The notes beneath the pieces are model-generated. The model saw only the letters and a program-made list of their open reading frames with translations, made no database searches and was not told the DNA's origin. The position numbers and the translations under genes were made by a program. Below, in pieces: positions 6,090 through 11,892 of a DNA stretch of 11,892 bases (its first letter is position 1; each line of letters begins with the position of its first letter). Source of the stretch: an uncultured Ruminococcus sp. (GTDB lineage: Bacteria; Bacillota; Clostridia; Oscillospirales; Ruminococcaceae); NCBI GenBank assembly GCA_900556055.1, contig USNJ01000053.1, positions 1 through 11,892 of the forward strand. Direction: 5' to 3'.

Positions 6090-6235
6090 GGTTAATAAAG
6101 CAGAACGTTCATAACGGTTCTCACCGTATCGTTTTAATGAATACGGTCAATACAAGTTGCTTTTCTTTTGCGTCATGCGGGAGAACTGCGTTGTATGGGT
6201 GAGAACTTCTGCGTTTTCGCTCATTTTTATTTTCA
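6090..6235 (+). promoter_or_regulatory. Structured leader of infC-rpmI-rplT, probable L20 leader
   Basis: GTTCTCACC (6117-6125) is perfectly complementary to GGTGAGAAC (6198-6206) 70 bases later. A second GAGAAC (6181-6186) could pair with the same segment. A local hairpin, ACCGTAT (6123-6129) with ATACGGT (6141-6147), competes for three of these bases. After the long-range stem, a weak hairpin (TGAG...CTCA, 6200-6222) is followed by TTTTTATTTT (6224-6233), a possible attenuator. The position before infC-rpmI-rplT and the GCGGGAG...GGGTGAGAA elements match the Firmicute L20 leader, in which L20 binding represses its operon. The complementarities are seen; the L20 role comes from the family. 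Confidence 0.75.
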
Positions 6236-6248
6236 TCGCATTTTGCTT

Positions 6249-6255
6249 GGAGGTG
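6249..6255 (+). promoter_or_regulatory. Ribosome binding site that fixes the infC AUC start
   Basis: GGAGGTG is a near-perfect anti-16S match. Seven bases separate it from ATC at 6263, the ideal distance, whereas the next TTG in frame (6290) is 34 bases away and no ATG or GTG is in range. It is the main evidence for the non-standard start. Confidence 0.8.
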
Positions 6256-6262
6256 CATCGCC

Positions 6263-6793
6263 ATCAGTACAAACAACAGCAGCAAGGAATTGCAGATCAA
6301 CGAAGAGATACGCGATAAAGAGATCCGTGTTATCGACGTTGACGGAACTCAGCTGGGCGTTATTTCTTCTAAAGAAGCTCAGAAGCTTGCATATGAAAAG
6401 GATCTTGACCTCGTTAAGATAGCTCCGCAGGCAGAACCGCCTGTTTGCCGCATCATGGATTACGGCAAATATCAGTTCGAGCAGAGCAAGAGGGAAAAGG
6501 AAGCTAAGAAAAATCAGAAGACTGTTGATGTCAAGGAGATCAGAATGTTCTCCACTATTGATACTCACGATTTTGAAACAAAGGTCAATCAGGCAATCAA
6601 GTTTCTGAAATCAGGAGATAAGCTCAAGGTCTCTGTGAGATTCAGAAAAAGAGCTATCGCTCATCCCCATCTCGGAGAAGAACTGCTTGAGAAATTCAAG
6701 GCTGCTTGTGCGGAAGCAGGCGTCGTTGACAAGCCCATAAAGATGGAAGGACGCAGCTTGGTTATGTTCATTTCACCGAAAGCTTCAAAGTAA
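6263..6793 (+). CDS. infC: Translation initiation factor IF-3, non-standard AUC start
   Basis: IF3 binds the 30S subunit, prevents premature 50S joining and proofreads the initiator tRNA and start codon. The N-terminal domain contains QINEEIRDKEIRVIDVDG and the C-terminal domain contains KEIRMFSTIDTHDFETK and ends EGRSLVMFISPKASK, all family hallmarks. Read from ATC at 6263 the protein is 176 residues (M/I-STNNSSKELQINEE), matching the usual 170-180. An ATG-, GTG- or TTG-only search would begin at TTG 6290 and lose nine N-terminal residues. Rare AUU/AUC-type starts are a known feature of infC: IF3 discriminates against them, so the factor limits its own synthesis. ATC at 6257 is also in frame but lies too close to the ribosome binding site. 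First gene of the operon with rpmI and rplT, below two promoters and a structured leader. Confidence 0.95.
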   Translation: MSTNNSSKELQINEEIRDKEIRVIDVDGTQLGVISSKEAQKLAYEKDLDLVKIAPQAEPPVCRIMDYGKYQFEQSKREKEAKKNQKTVDVKEIRMFSTIDTHDFETKVNQAIKFLKSGDKLKVSVRFRKRAIAHPHLGEELLEKFKAACAEAGVVDKPIKMEGRSLVMFISPKASK

Positions 6794-6846
6794 TGCGAGG
6801 CTTTGGAAGGATAACCTAAACTGTTCTATATTAAGGAGGATATATT

Positions 6847-7044
6847 ATGCCAAAGCAGAAGACACATTCCGGTGCTAAGAAGCGTTTCAAGCTCACAGGC
6901 ACAGGCAAGGTAAAATACCAGAAGACCAATAAGAGACACAGACTTACTCAGAAGGCTCATAAGAGAAAGAGAATCGCAAGAGTAGCAGGCGTTGCAAGCT
7001 CTGCAAATGCACCTGCAATCAAGCAGCTGATCCCTTACAAATAA
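6847..7044 (+). CDS. rpmI: 50S ribosomal protein L35
   Basis: This is a 65-residue, highly basic protein of the large subunit. It begins [23 protein letters not shown] and contains the [14 protein letters not shown] block, the complete L35 pattern at normal length. AAGGAGGA (6833-6840) lies six bases before the ATG. It follows infC after 53 bases and precedes rplT by 51, with no terminator or promoter visible in either gap, the standard infC-rpmI-rplT order. Expression should follow the leader-controlled operon transcript. Confidence 0.98.
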   Translation: MPKQKTHSGAKKRFKLTGTGKVKYQKTNKRHRLTQKAHKRKRIARVAGVASSANAPAIKQLIPYK

Positions 7045-7095
7045 TTGACACGGGTGCTGTTTTATATCACAACTTATTAATGGAGGTAAAAGATT

Positions 7096-7449
7096 ATGGC
7101 TCGTGTTAAGGGAGCAATGATGACTCGTAAGAGAAGAAATAAAACTTTAAAGCTCGCTAAGGGCTACTGGGGCTCTAAGAGCAAGCACTTCAAGATGGCT
7201 AAGGAAGCCGTTATGAAGTCCGGCAACTATGCTTACATCGGCAGAAGACTGAAGAAGCGTGATTTCAGAAAGCTCTGGATCACAAGAATTTCCGCAGCTT
7301 GCAAGATGAACGGAATGAACTATTCCACATTCATGAACGGTCTGAAGAAGGCCGGCGTTACACTCAACAGAAAGATGCTGTCTGAGATCGCTATCAACGA
7401 TGCAGCAGGTTTCACAGCTCTTACTGAGAAGGCTAAGGCTGCTCTTTAA
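7096..7449 (+). CDS. rplT: 50S ribosomal protein L20
   Basis: L20 is an early-assembly 23S rRNA-binding protein and, in Firmicutes and enterics, the repressor of its own operon. The 117-residue product starts [29 protein letters not shown] and contains [23 protein letters not shown], both characteristic, at the usual length. GGAGGT (7082-7087) precedes the ATG at good spacing. It is the last gene of the infC operon, followed after 17 bases by a strong terminator (7467-7517). The leader at 6090-6235 is its likely regulatory target. Confidence 0.98.
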   Translation: MARVKGAMMTRKRRNKTLKLAKGYWGSKSKHFKMAKEAVMKSGNYAYIGRRLKKRDFRKLWITRISAACKMNGMNYSTFMNGLKKAGVTLNRKMLSEIAINDAAGFTALTEKAKAAL

Positions 7450-7466
7450 TCTATGTTAATCGGAAA

Positions 7467-7517
7467 GTCAGAAGTAAACGGCGGCGGTCTGCTAATGCCG
7501 TCTGCTTCTGGCTTTTT
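7467..7517 (+). terminator. Strong intrinsic terminator after rplT
   Basis: GTCAGAAGTAAACGGC (7467-7482) pairs with GCCGTCTGCTTCTGGC (7497-7512) at 15 of 16 positions, counting two G-U pairs, with a 14-base loop and then TTTTT (7513-7517). It should end most infC-operon transcripts only about 20 bases before the next gene starts. Confidence 0.92.
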
Positions 7518-7538
7518 GCTTTATTGAGGTGTATGTGC

Positions 7539-8357
7539 TTGAATTTCATGGAAATTTCCTCTAAGGATAACGCTAACATCAAACTTGTCAGAAAACTTTT
7601 TGACAGCAGAAAGGCACGCAGGGAGCAGGGCATGTTCATGCTCGAGGGGGCAAGGCTCGTTCAGGACGCATTGAAGGAAAATGCAGAGCTTCACTTTGTT
7701 TTGTTTACACATTCCGCACTCGAAAAGGCGGAAAATGGTGAAGGAAAATACGGCGAAGCATTGAATTTGCTGGAAAATGTTCGGAATGCGCCCAGGGCTT
7801 TTGTTATCCCCGATGATCTGGGCGAAAAATTATCGGCAACAGAAGGAACCCAGGGCATTTTTGCTGTATGCGGGATACCCGATAACGGCGGCTTTTCGGA
7901 TAATGTAAAGAGCGGCGGAAAATATGTAGTGCTTCATACGCTGCAGGATCCCGGAAACATGGGAACTGTCATAAGAACTGCCGATGCACTGGGCGTTGAC
8001 GGCATCGCTGCGGTCGGCTGCTGCGATATCTATAACCCGAAAACGGTGCGCTCGGCTATGGGTGCTCTTATGAGAATGCCTGTCTACGAGGTGAGCGAGG
8101 ACGAGATGTTTGCGGCATTCGCCGGGAAAAATATCAGGACATTCGCATCTGTTGTCAGCGGCGATGCTGTATCTGTCAAGGAATGCGGATTTTCAGGCGG
8201 TGCAGCTGTGCTTATCGGAAATGAGGGGAACGGTCTGACTGCGGAAACATCCGAGAAATGCAGTGAGCGCATAACCATAAAAATGCACGGTACCGCCGAA
8301 TCGCTGAACGCCGCAGCTGCCGCATCCATACTGATGTGGGAGCTTATGAACGGTTAA
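7539..8357 (+). CDS. SpoU/TrmH-family RNA 2'-O-ribose methyltransferase
   Basis: This family uses S-adenosylmethionine to methylate ribose 2'-OH groups in rRNA or tRNA through a trefoil-knot (SPOUT) fold. The three motifs are present: LQDPGNMGTVIRTADALG (about residues 135-152), VLIGNEGNGL (about 224-233) and the C-terminal ESLNAAAAASILMWEL (about 254-269). An N-terminal substrate-binding domain of about 115 residues begins ISSKDNANIKLVRKL and contains RKARREQGMFMLEG, like the YsgA/RlmB-type members. Two starts are plausible: TTG 7539, seven bases after GAGGTG (7526-7531), giving 272 residues, or ATG 7548. The ribosome binding site favours the TTG. The gene lies about 20 bases beyond the rplT terminator with no visible promoter, so it may depend on readthrough. 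The exact target base cannot be assigned. Confidence 0.93.
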   Translation: MNFMEISSKDNANIKLVRKLFDSRKARREQGMFMLEGARLVQDALKENAELHFVLFTHSALEKAENGEGKYGEALNLLENVRNAPRAFVIPDDLGEKLSATEGTQGIFAVCGIPDNGGFSDNVKSGGKYVVLHTLQDPGNMGTVIRTADALGVDGIAAVGCCDIYNPKTVRSAMGALMRMPVYEVSEDEMFAAFAGKNIRTFASVVSGDAVSVKECGFSGGAAVLIGNEGNGLTAETSEKCSERITIKMHGTAESLNAAAAASILMWELMNG

Positions 8358-8368
8358 GGAGGTGCGGC

Positions 8369-9604
8369 ATGGACGATCTGCTTTATCTTTTATGGTTCGT
8401 TCAGACATTCGGAGCAGGAAATGCTAAGATCTCAAAAATACTTTCGTTATACGAAAGCATCACTGATGCATATCTTGCAGTGACGGGAGGATATGCTCTC
8501 GGATCGCAAATAATAAGCGAAAGCGAGCAGCGCGCAGCGGCGGCATCATCAGTTGACCGCTGCCGACAGATAATCGACTACTGCGCAAGGAAAAATATCA
8601 GGCTTATCCCTAAGTATTCAAAGGAATATCCTGAGCCGCTCAGGAATATCTATAATCCGCCGGTGCTTCTTTTCTGCCGAGGAAAAACTGAAATACTTTC
8701 CGATGAAATGGCGGTTACCATTGTCGGAACCAGGCATCCGTCCGATTACAGCAAAAAAGTGTGCGAAAGATTTGCGGCTGAGCTTGCAAAATGCGGATTT
8801 ACGATCGCAAGCGGATTTGCGGTCGGAATCGACATAACTTCACATCTTGCGGCGGTAAGGGCTGGAGGAAAAACGATCTCAGTTCTTGGCTGCGGACTTG
8901 ATGTGGATTATCCCGAGCCGAATATAAAATACCGCAGCGAGATAATGGAAAACGGTGTTTTTGTCAGCGAGAAGCTTCCTCTTGAAGAGGGCTCAAGGAC
9001 GAGTTTTCCGCAGAGAAACCGCATACTTTCGGGACTTTCTCTCGGAACGCTCATCATAGAGGGCGCAGCGTCAAGCGGCTCGCTGGTTACTGCAAATCTT
9101 GCCGCACAGCAGGGCAAGGACGTGTTCTGCATACCTCCGCATGATATACTCAGCTCCGCTTATACGGGAAATGTTATACTGATGCGTGACGGTGCAAAGG
9201 CTGTCTGCCGTCCGTCGGATATCATTGACGAATACTGCGGCACATTTTCGGACAGACTTGCTCATGTTGAATATACGGGACGACATTCGCCGTTTTATAA
9301 TGTCATGAACGCTGATGACGATGTGTCCGATATTCCCGAAAAAAATCGTAACAGCGAAGCTTCCGATAATGCATATGCCGATGCTCCGAAACCCGAAATG
9401 CCCGCAGAAATGCCCGATGTTTCGGGTATTGAGGAGAAGCAGGCGGAAATAGTCAGATTTCTTTTCAAAAACGGTCCGACGGCTGCCGATGATATCGCAG
9501 ATGCGCTTGACGAGGACGTTTCACAGCTTTTCATGGCTCTTACGGAGCTTGAAATAATGGGCATTCTCCGTCAGTCGGCAGGTCAGCATTACGAAGTAAT
9601 ATAA
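8369..9604 (+). CDS. dprA: DNA-processing protein DprA (Smf)
   Basis: DprA binds incoming single-stranded DNA during transformation, protects it and loads RecA. The 411-residue protein has an N-terminal helical/SAM-like region (about 1-90) and then the Rossmann-fold core: GTR at about 120-122, SGFAVGID at 148-155, FPQRNRILSGLS at 213-224 and EGAASSGSL at about 231-239. A low-complexity acidic linker (about 307-350) leads to a C-terminal winged-helix domain (about 353-409). ATG 8369 follows AAGGAGGTG (8356-8364), which itself overlaps the stop codon of the methylase gene; the two are clearly co-transcribed. dprA followed by topA is a very common Firmicute order. Presence of dprA alone does not show natural competence. 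Confidence 0.97.
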   Translation: MDDLLYLLWFVQTFGAGNAKISKILSLYESITDAYLAVTGGYALGSQIISESEQRAAAASSVDRCRQIIDYCARKNIRLIPKYSKEYPEPLRNIYNPPVLLFCRGKTEILSDEMAVTIVGTRHPSDYSKKVCERFAAELAKCGFTIASGFAVGIDITSHLAAVRAGGKTISVLGCGLDVDYPEPNIKYRSEIMENGVFVSEKLPLEEGSRTSFPQRNRILSGLSLGTLIIEGAASSGSLVTANLAAQQGKDVFCIPPHDILSSAYTGNVILMRDGAKAVCRPSDIIDEYCGTFSDRLAHVEYTGRHSPFYNVMNADDDVSDIPEKNRNSEASDNAYADAPKPEMPAEMPDVSGIEEKQAEIVRFLFKNGPTAADDIADALDEDVSQLFMALTELEIMGILRQSAGQHYEVI

Positions 9605-9631
9605 GGAAACCTCTAAAGAATACCAATGCCT

Positions 9632-9660
9632 GTTCCGGAATATCCGCCGAATTCCGGAAC
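9632..9660. repeat. Paired TTCCGGAA palindromes forming a 10-bp inverted repeat between dprA and topA
   Basis: GTTCCGGAAT (9632-9641) and ATTCCGGAAC (9651-9660) are exact inverted repeats around a 9-base loop. Each arm also contains the self-palindrome TTCCGGAA, at 9633-9640 and 9652-9659, 19 bases apart. No T run follows, so it is not an ordinary intrinsic terminator. It lies about 40 bases before the topA start and could be a regulator-binding site or an RNA hairpin in the dprA-topA transcript. Confidence 0.75.
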
Positions 9661-9700
9661 GTTGACATAGAATAACAAAAGGCGGAGAAATGGAAATAAT

Positions 9701-11833
9701 ATGTCGAAATTAGTTATAGTTGAGTCTCCTGCAAAGGCTAAGACAATTAAGAAATATCTGGGCGATGACTATGAAGTCGTTGCATCTATGGGACACGTCA
9801 GGGATCTGCCGAAGTCAAAGCTCGGCGTTGACGTTGACAATCACTTTGAGCCTGTTTACACTGATATAAAGGGCAAGGAGGATCTTATCAAATCCCTCAA
9901 AAAAGAAGCAGAGAAAAGCGATAAAGTTTATCTCGCAACTGACCCTGACCGCGAGGGAGAAGCGATTTCGTGGCACCTTGCGCAGATGCTTGGTCTGCCG
10001 CTCGATGCTGAGGACAGAGTTACATTCAACGAGATCACAAAATCGGGCGTTCAGGCAGGTATGAGTGCGCCGAGAAAGATAGATATCGACCTTGTAAATG
10101 CACAGCAGACAAGACGTATCCTCGACAGGATCGTGGGATATAAGATATCTCCGTTTCTTTGGAAGAAGATCAGAAGAGGTCTTTCCGCAGGACGTGTTCA
10201 GTCGGTCGCTGTAAGCATCGTCTGCGACAGGGAAAAGCAGATACAGAACTTCAAGCCGCAGGAATACTGGTCGATCGATGCAAAAATGACTGCGCCTTCA
10301 AGCAAGAAGCAGTTCGGCGCATCGTTCTGGGGAATAGACGGCAAAAAGGCAGAGCTGGGCAACAAGGAGGAAACCGATAAGGTACTCGAAAAGCTGAACG
10401 GCGCCGAATTCAAGGTAACAAATGTCAAGAAATCCGTCAGAAGAAAATCCCCGGCTGCGCCTTTTACGACATCCACAATGCAGCAGGACGCATCAAAGCG
10501 TCTCGGATTCGGCGCATCGAAAACTATGAAGACCGCTCAGATGCTGTATGAGGGCGTTGATGTTGAAGGCATGGGCGCTGTCGGTCTTATCACTTACATG
10601 AGAACAGACAGCCTGCGTATCTCCGATGAGGCGAGAGCGGCTGCTTATGAGTTTATCGAGGGTGCTTACGGCAAGGATTATATCCCGTCAACGCCTAAGA
10701 TCTATAAGTCAAAGGCAAACGCTCAGGATGCGCATGAAGCTATCCGTCCGTCAATGCCGTCGATCACTCCCGAAAGAGTAAAGAGCAGCCTTACGACCGA
10801 ACAGTATAAGCTTTATAAGCTGATCTGGGAGAGATTTATTGCATCTCAGATGGCAAATGCGCTTATGGATACGGTTTCCGTTGAGATAGAGGCAAACGGC
10901 GTTAATATGCGTGCTACGGGATATTCCGTGAAATTCGACGGATTTACCGTGCTTTATGAGGAAACAAAGGACGAGGAGAAATCAGTTCTTCCCGAGATAA
11001 AAGAGGGCGATATCCTCAAACTGAAATCCATCGAGGGAAATCAGCATTTTACACAGCCGCCCGCAAGATATACGGAAGCGACGCTCATAAAGGCACTTGA
11101 GGAAAACGGCATAGGCAGACCTTCTACCTATGCACCGACGATCTCGACGATCATAAACCGTCTTTACGTTGAAAAGGACGGAAAATCGCTGAAGCCTACG
11201 GGGCTGGGCGAGGTCACAACACAGCTTATGAAGGATCATTTCAAGAACATCGTTGACGCAAAATTCACGGCAGGCATGGAGAAAAATCTCGATGAGGTGG
11301 AAATGGGCAAGAAGGACTGGGTGTCCACACTTGAAGATTTCTACGGAGATTTTGCAAAGTCGCTGAGCGATGCGGAAAAGGCTATGGACGGCAAGCGCAT
11401 CAAGGTTCCCGATGAGGAAACTGATGAGGTGTGCGAGGTCTGCGGAAAGCCTATGGTAATAAAGATCGGCAGATTCGGAAAATTCCTCGCCTGTCCGGGC
11501 TATCCCGAATGCAAGTTTACAAAGCCCATCGTCGAGCGCATGCCGGGCAGATGCCCGCGCTGCGGCAGCGATGTCACGGAGAGCAAGAAAGGCTTTTTCT
11601 GCGAACGAAGCGACTGCAAATTCGGACTCTGGCGTGACAACAAGTTCCTGACTGCCAAGAGAATCACGCTGGATAAACAGATGGTCGCGGTACTGCTGGA
11701 GCGTAGGCGCGTCCATGTGGACGATATTTATTCCGAAAAGACCGGCAAACGCTTCAGCACGGATTTGCTTTTAGAGGACGACGGCGTTCGCTCGTCGTAT
11801 CGGTTTGACTTCGGAAAGGAGGGAACAAAATGA
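9701..11833 (+). CDS. topA: DNA topoisomerase I (type IA), with an unusual C-terminal module
   Basis: This enzyme relaxes negative supercoils by cutting one strand through a 5'-phosphotyrosine link. It has 710 residues. The Toprim domain has Glu8 (VESPAKAKTI) and the acidic pair D81/D83 (DPDREGEA). The active-site Tyr is Y299 in GLITYMRTDS, with R301 beside it. The core ends near 560. Zinc ribbon one uses C578, C581, C598 and C604; ribbon two uses C618, C621, C634 and C639. After about residue 622 the sequence departs from the familiar chromosomal TopA pattern (KKGYTFYGCE...CGFMTW) and becomes FFCERSDCKFGLWRDNKFL plus a domain with IYSEKTGKRF. This looks to me like the terminal module of some topoisomerase-related proteins on integrative elements. 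ATG 9701 matches the conserved N-terminus; its ribosome binding site is modest (GGA at 9692). The end overlaps the next gene by 4 bases. Confidence 0.96.
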   Translation: MSKLVIVESPAKAKTIKKYLGDDYEVVASMGHVRDLPKSKLGVDVDNHFEPVYTDIKGKEDLIKSLKKEAEKSDKVYLATDPDREGEAISWHLAQMLGLPLDAEDRVTFNEITKSGVQAGMSAPRKIDIDLVNAQQTRRILDRIVGYKISPFLWKKIRRGLSAGRVQSVAVSIVCDREKQIQNFKPQEYWSIDAKMTAPSSKKQFGASFWGIDGKKAELGNKEETDKVLEKLNGAEFKVTNVKKSVRRKSPAAPFTTSTMQQDASKRLGFGASKTMKTAQMLYEGVDVEGMGAVGLITYMRTDSLRISDEARAAAYEFIEGAYGKDYIPSTPKIYKSKANAQDAHEAIRPSMPSITPERVKSSLTTEQYKLYKLIWERFIASQMANALMDTVSVEIEANGVNMRATGYSVKFDGFTVLYEETKDEEKSVLPEIKEGDILKLKSIEGNQHFTQPPARYTEATLIKALEENGIGRPSTYAPTISTIINRLYVEKDGKSLKPTGLGEVTTQLMKDHFKNIVDAKFTAGMEKNLDEVEMGKKDWVSTLEDFYGDFAKSLSDAEKAMDGKRIKVPDEETDEVCEVCGKPMVIKIGRFGKFLACPGYPECKFTKPIVERMPGRCPRCGSDVTESKKGFFCERSDCKFGLWRDNKFLTAKRITLDKQMVAVLLERRRVHVDDIYSEKTGKRFSTDLLLEDDGVRSSYRFDFGKEGTK

Positions 11834-11892
11834 AATGGCTGTTTCTCGGCATTGGAAGCGTGATCGGCGCGGCCGCTGGCTTCACGGCGGCG
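11830..11892 (+). CDS. Start of a small hydrophobic protein, truncated by window edge
   Basis: ATG 11830 overlaps the topA stop (ATGA) and is preceded by AAGGAGG (11816-11822) seven bases upstream, an excellent ribosome binding site that argues for a real, translationally coupled gene. The 21 visible residues, MKWLFLGIGSVIGAAAGFTA and one more Ala, form a hydrophobic Gly/Ala-rich segment, either a membrane anchor or a signal peptide. The family cannot be named. The usual chromosomal neighbour of topA in many Firmicutes is trmFO, which this is not. The final 52 bases are GC-rich (36 of 52), more than the preceding topA sequence. Confidence 0.7.
   Translation, partial: MKWLFLGIGSVIGAAAGFTAA

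Noticed and set aside
6168..6422. 84-codon open frame overlapping the infC leader and start
   Set aside because: It overlaps the leader structures and the conserved IF3 frame, and has no recognisable domain.
9632..9660. Intrinsic terminator between dprA and topA
   Set aside because: The stem is perfect but no T tract follows, so it is recorded as a repeat.
9662..9690. topA promoter from TTGACA at 9662-9667
   Set aside because: No acceptable -10 box lies 16-18 bases downstream (GAGAAA at the 17-base position).
10982..11716. 244-codon minus-strand open frame inside topA
   Set aside because: It is antisense to conserved topA sequence including the zinc ribbons and has no features of its own.

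Overview
The window looks like chromosome from a Clostridia-class Firmicute, most likely an Oscillospiraceae/Ruminococcus-type gut bacterium. The evidence is the L10 and L20 leader arrangements, the exact sigma-A-type promoters, a YtrA-type GntR/ABC operon, a SpoIIQ-like M23 protein and moderate GC with frequent AGA/AGG arginine codons. Most of it is housekeeping DNA: translation (rplJ, prfB, infC-rpmI-rplT), an rRNA methylase, dprA and topA. I saw no tRNA, rRNA, CRISPR array or insertion sequence.

Layout. On the minus strand, 1-456 is rplJ, cut by the window edge, with its own consensus promoter, an L10-type leader and an attenuator hairpin (about 498-675). Upstream of it, also on the minus strand, is prfB (743-1867), encoding RF2 without the usual programmed frameshift. 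After a 333-base stretch with no convincing gene, a plus-strand operon (2338-5035) encodes a short GntR regulator, an ABC ATPase and two different multi-span membrane proteins. It starts from a promoter overlaid with inverted repeats. A bidirectional terminator separates it from a convergent SpoIIQ-like M23 protein (5157-5867, minus). Two tandem exact-consensus promoters and a structured leader then drive infC-rpmI-rplT (6263-7449), with infC apparently starting at AUC. After a strong terminator come a SpoU/TrmH methylase, dprA and topA (7539-11833). The last 63 bases begin a small hydrophobic protein overlapping topA by 4 bases.

How the genes work together. The ribosomal operons carry the elements expected for feedback by their own products: L10(L12) on the rplJ leader, L20 on the infC leader, and IF3 on its own non-standard start codon. 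The GntR/ABC/permease set looks like a self-repressed export or stress-response transporter with no known substrate.

Most noteworthy are the two ends. At the left edge the rplJ frame runs into 13 residues that read as the FtsY GTPase motif (LLVLDATTGQNAV) instead of an L10 C-terminus. At the right edge the topA C-terminal module and the gene coupled to it look unlike a typical chromosomal topA end. Both suggest junctions, from assembly or recombination, at the ends of the contig. I found no clearly new defence or mobile system; the best candidate for an uncharacterised system is the two-permease ABC operon.
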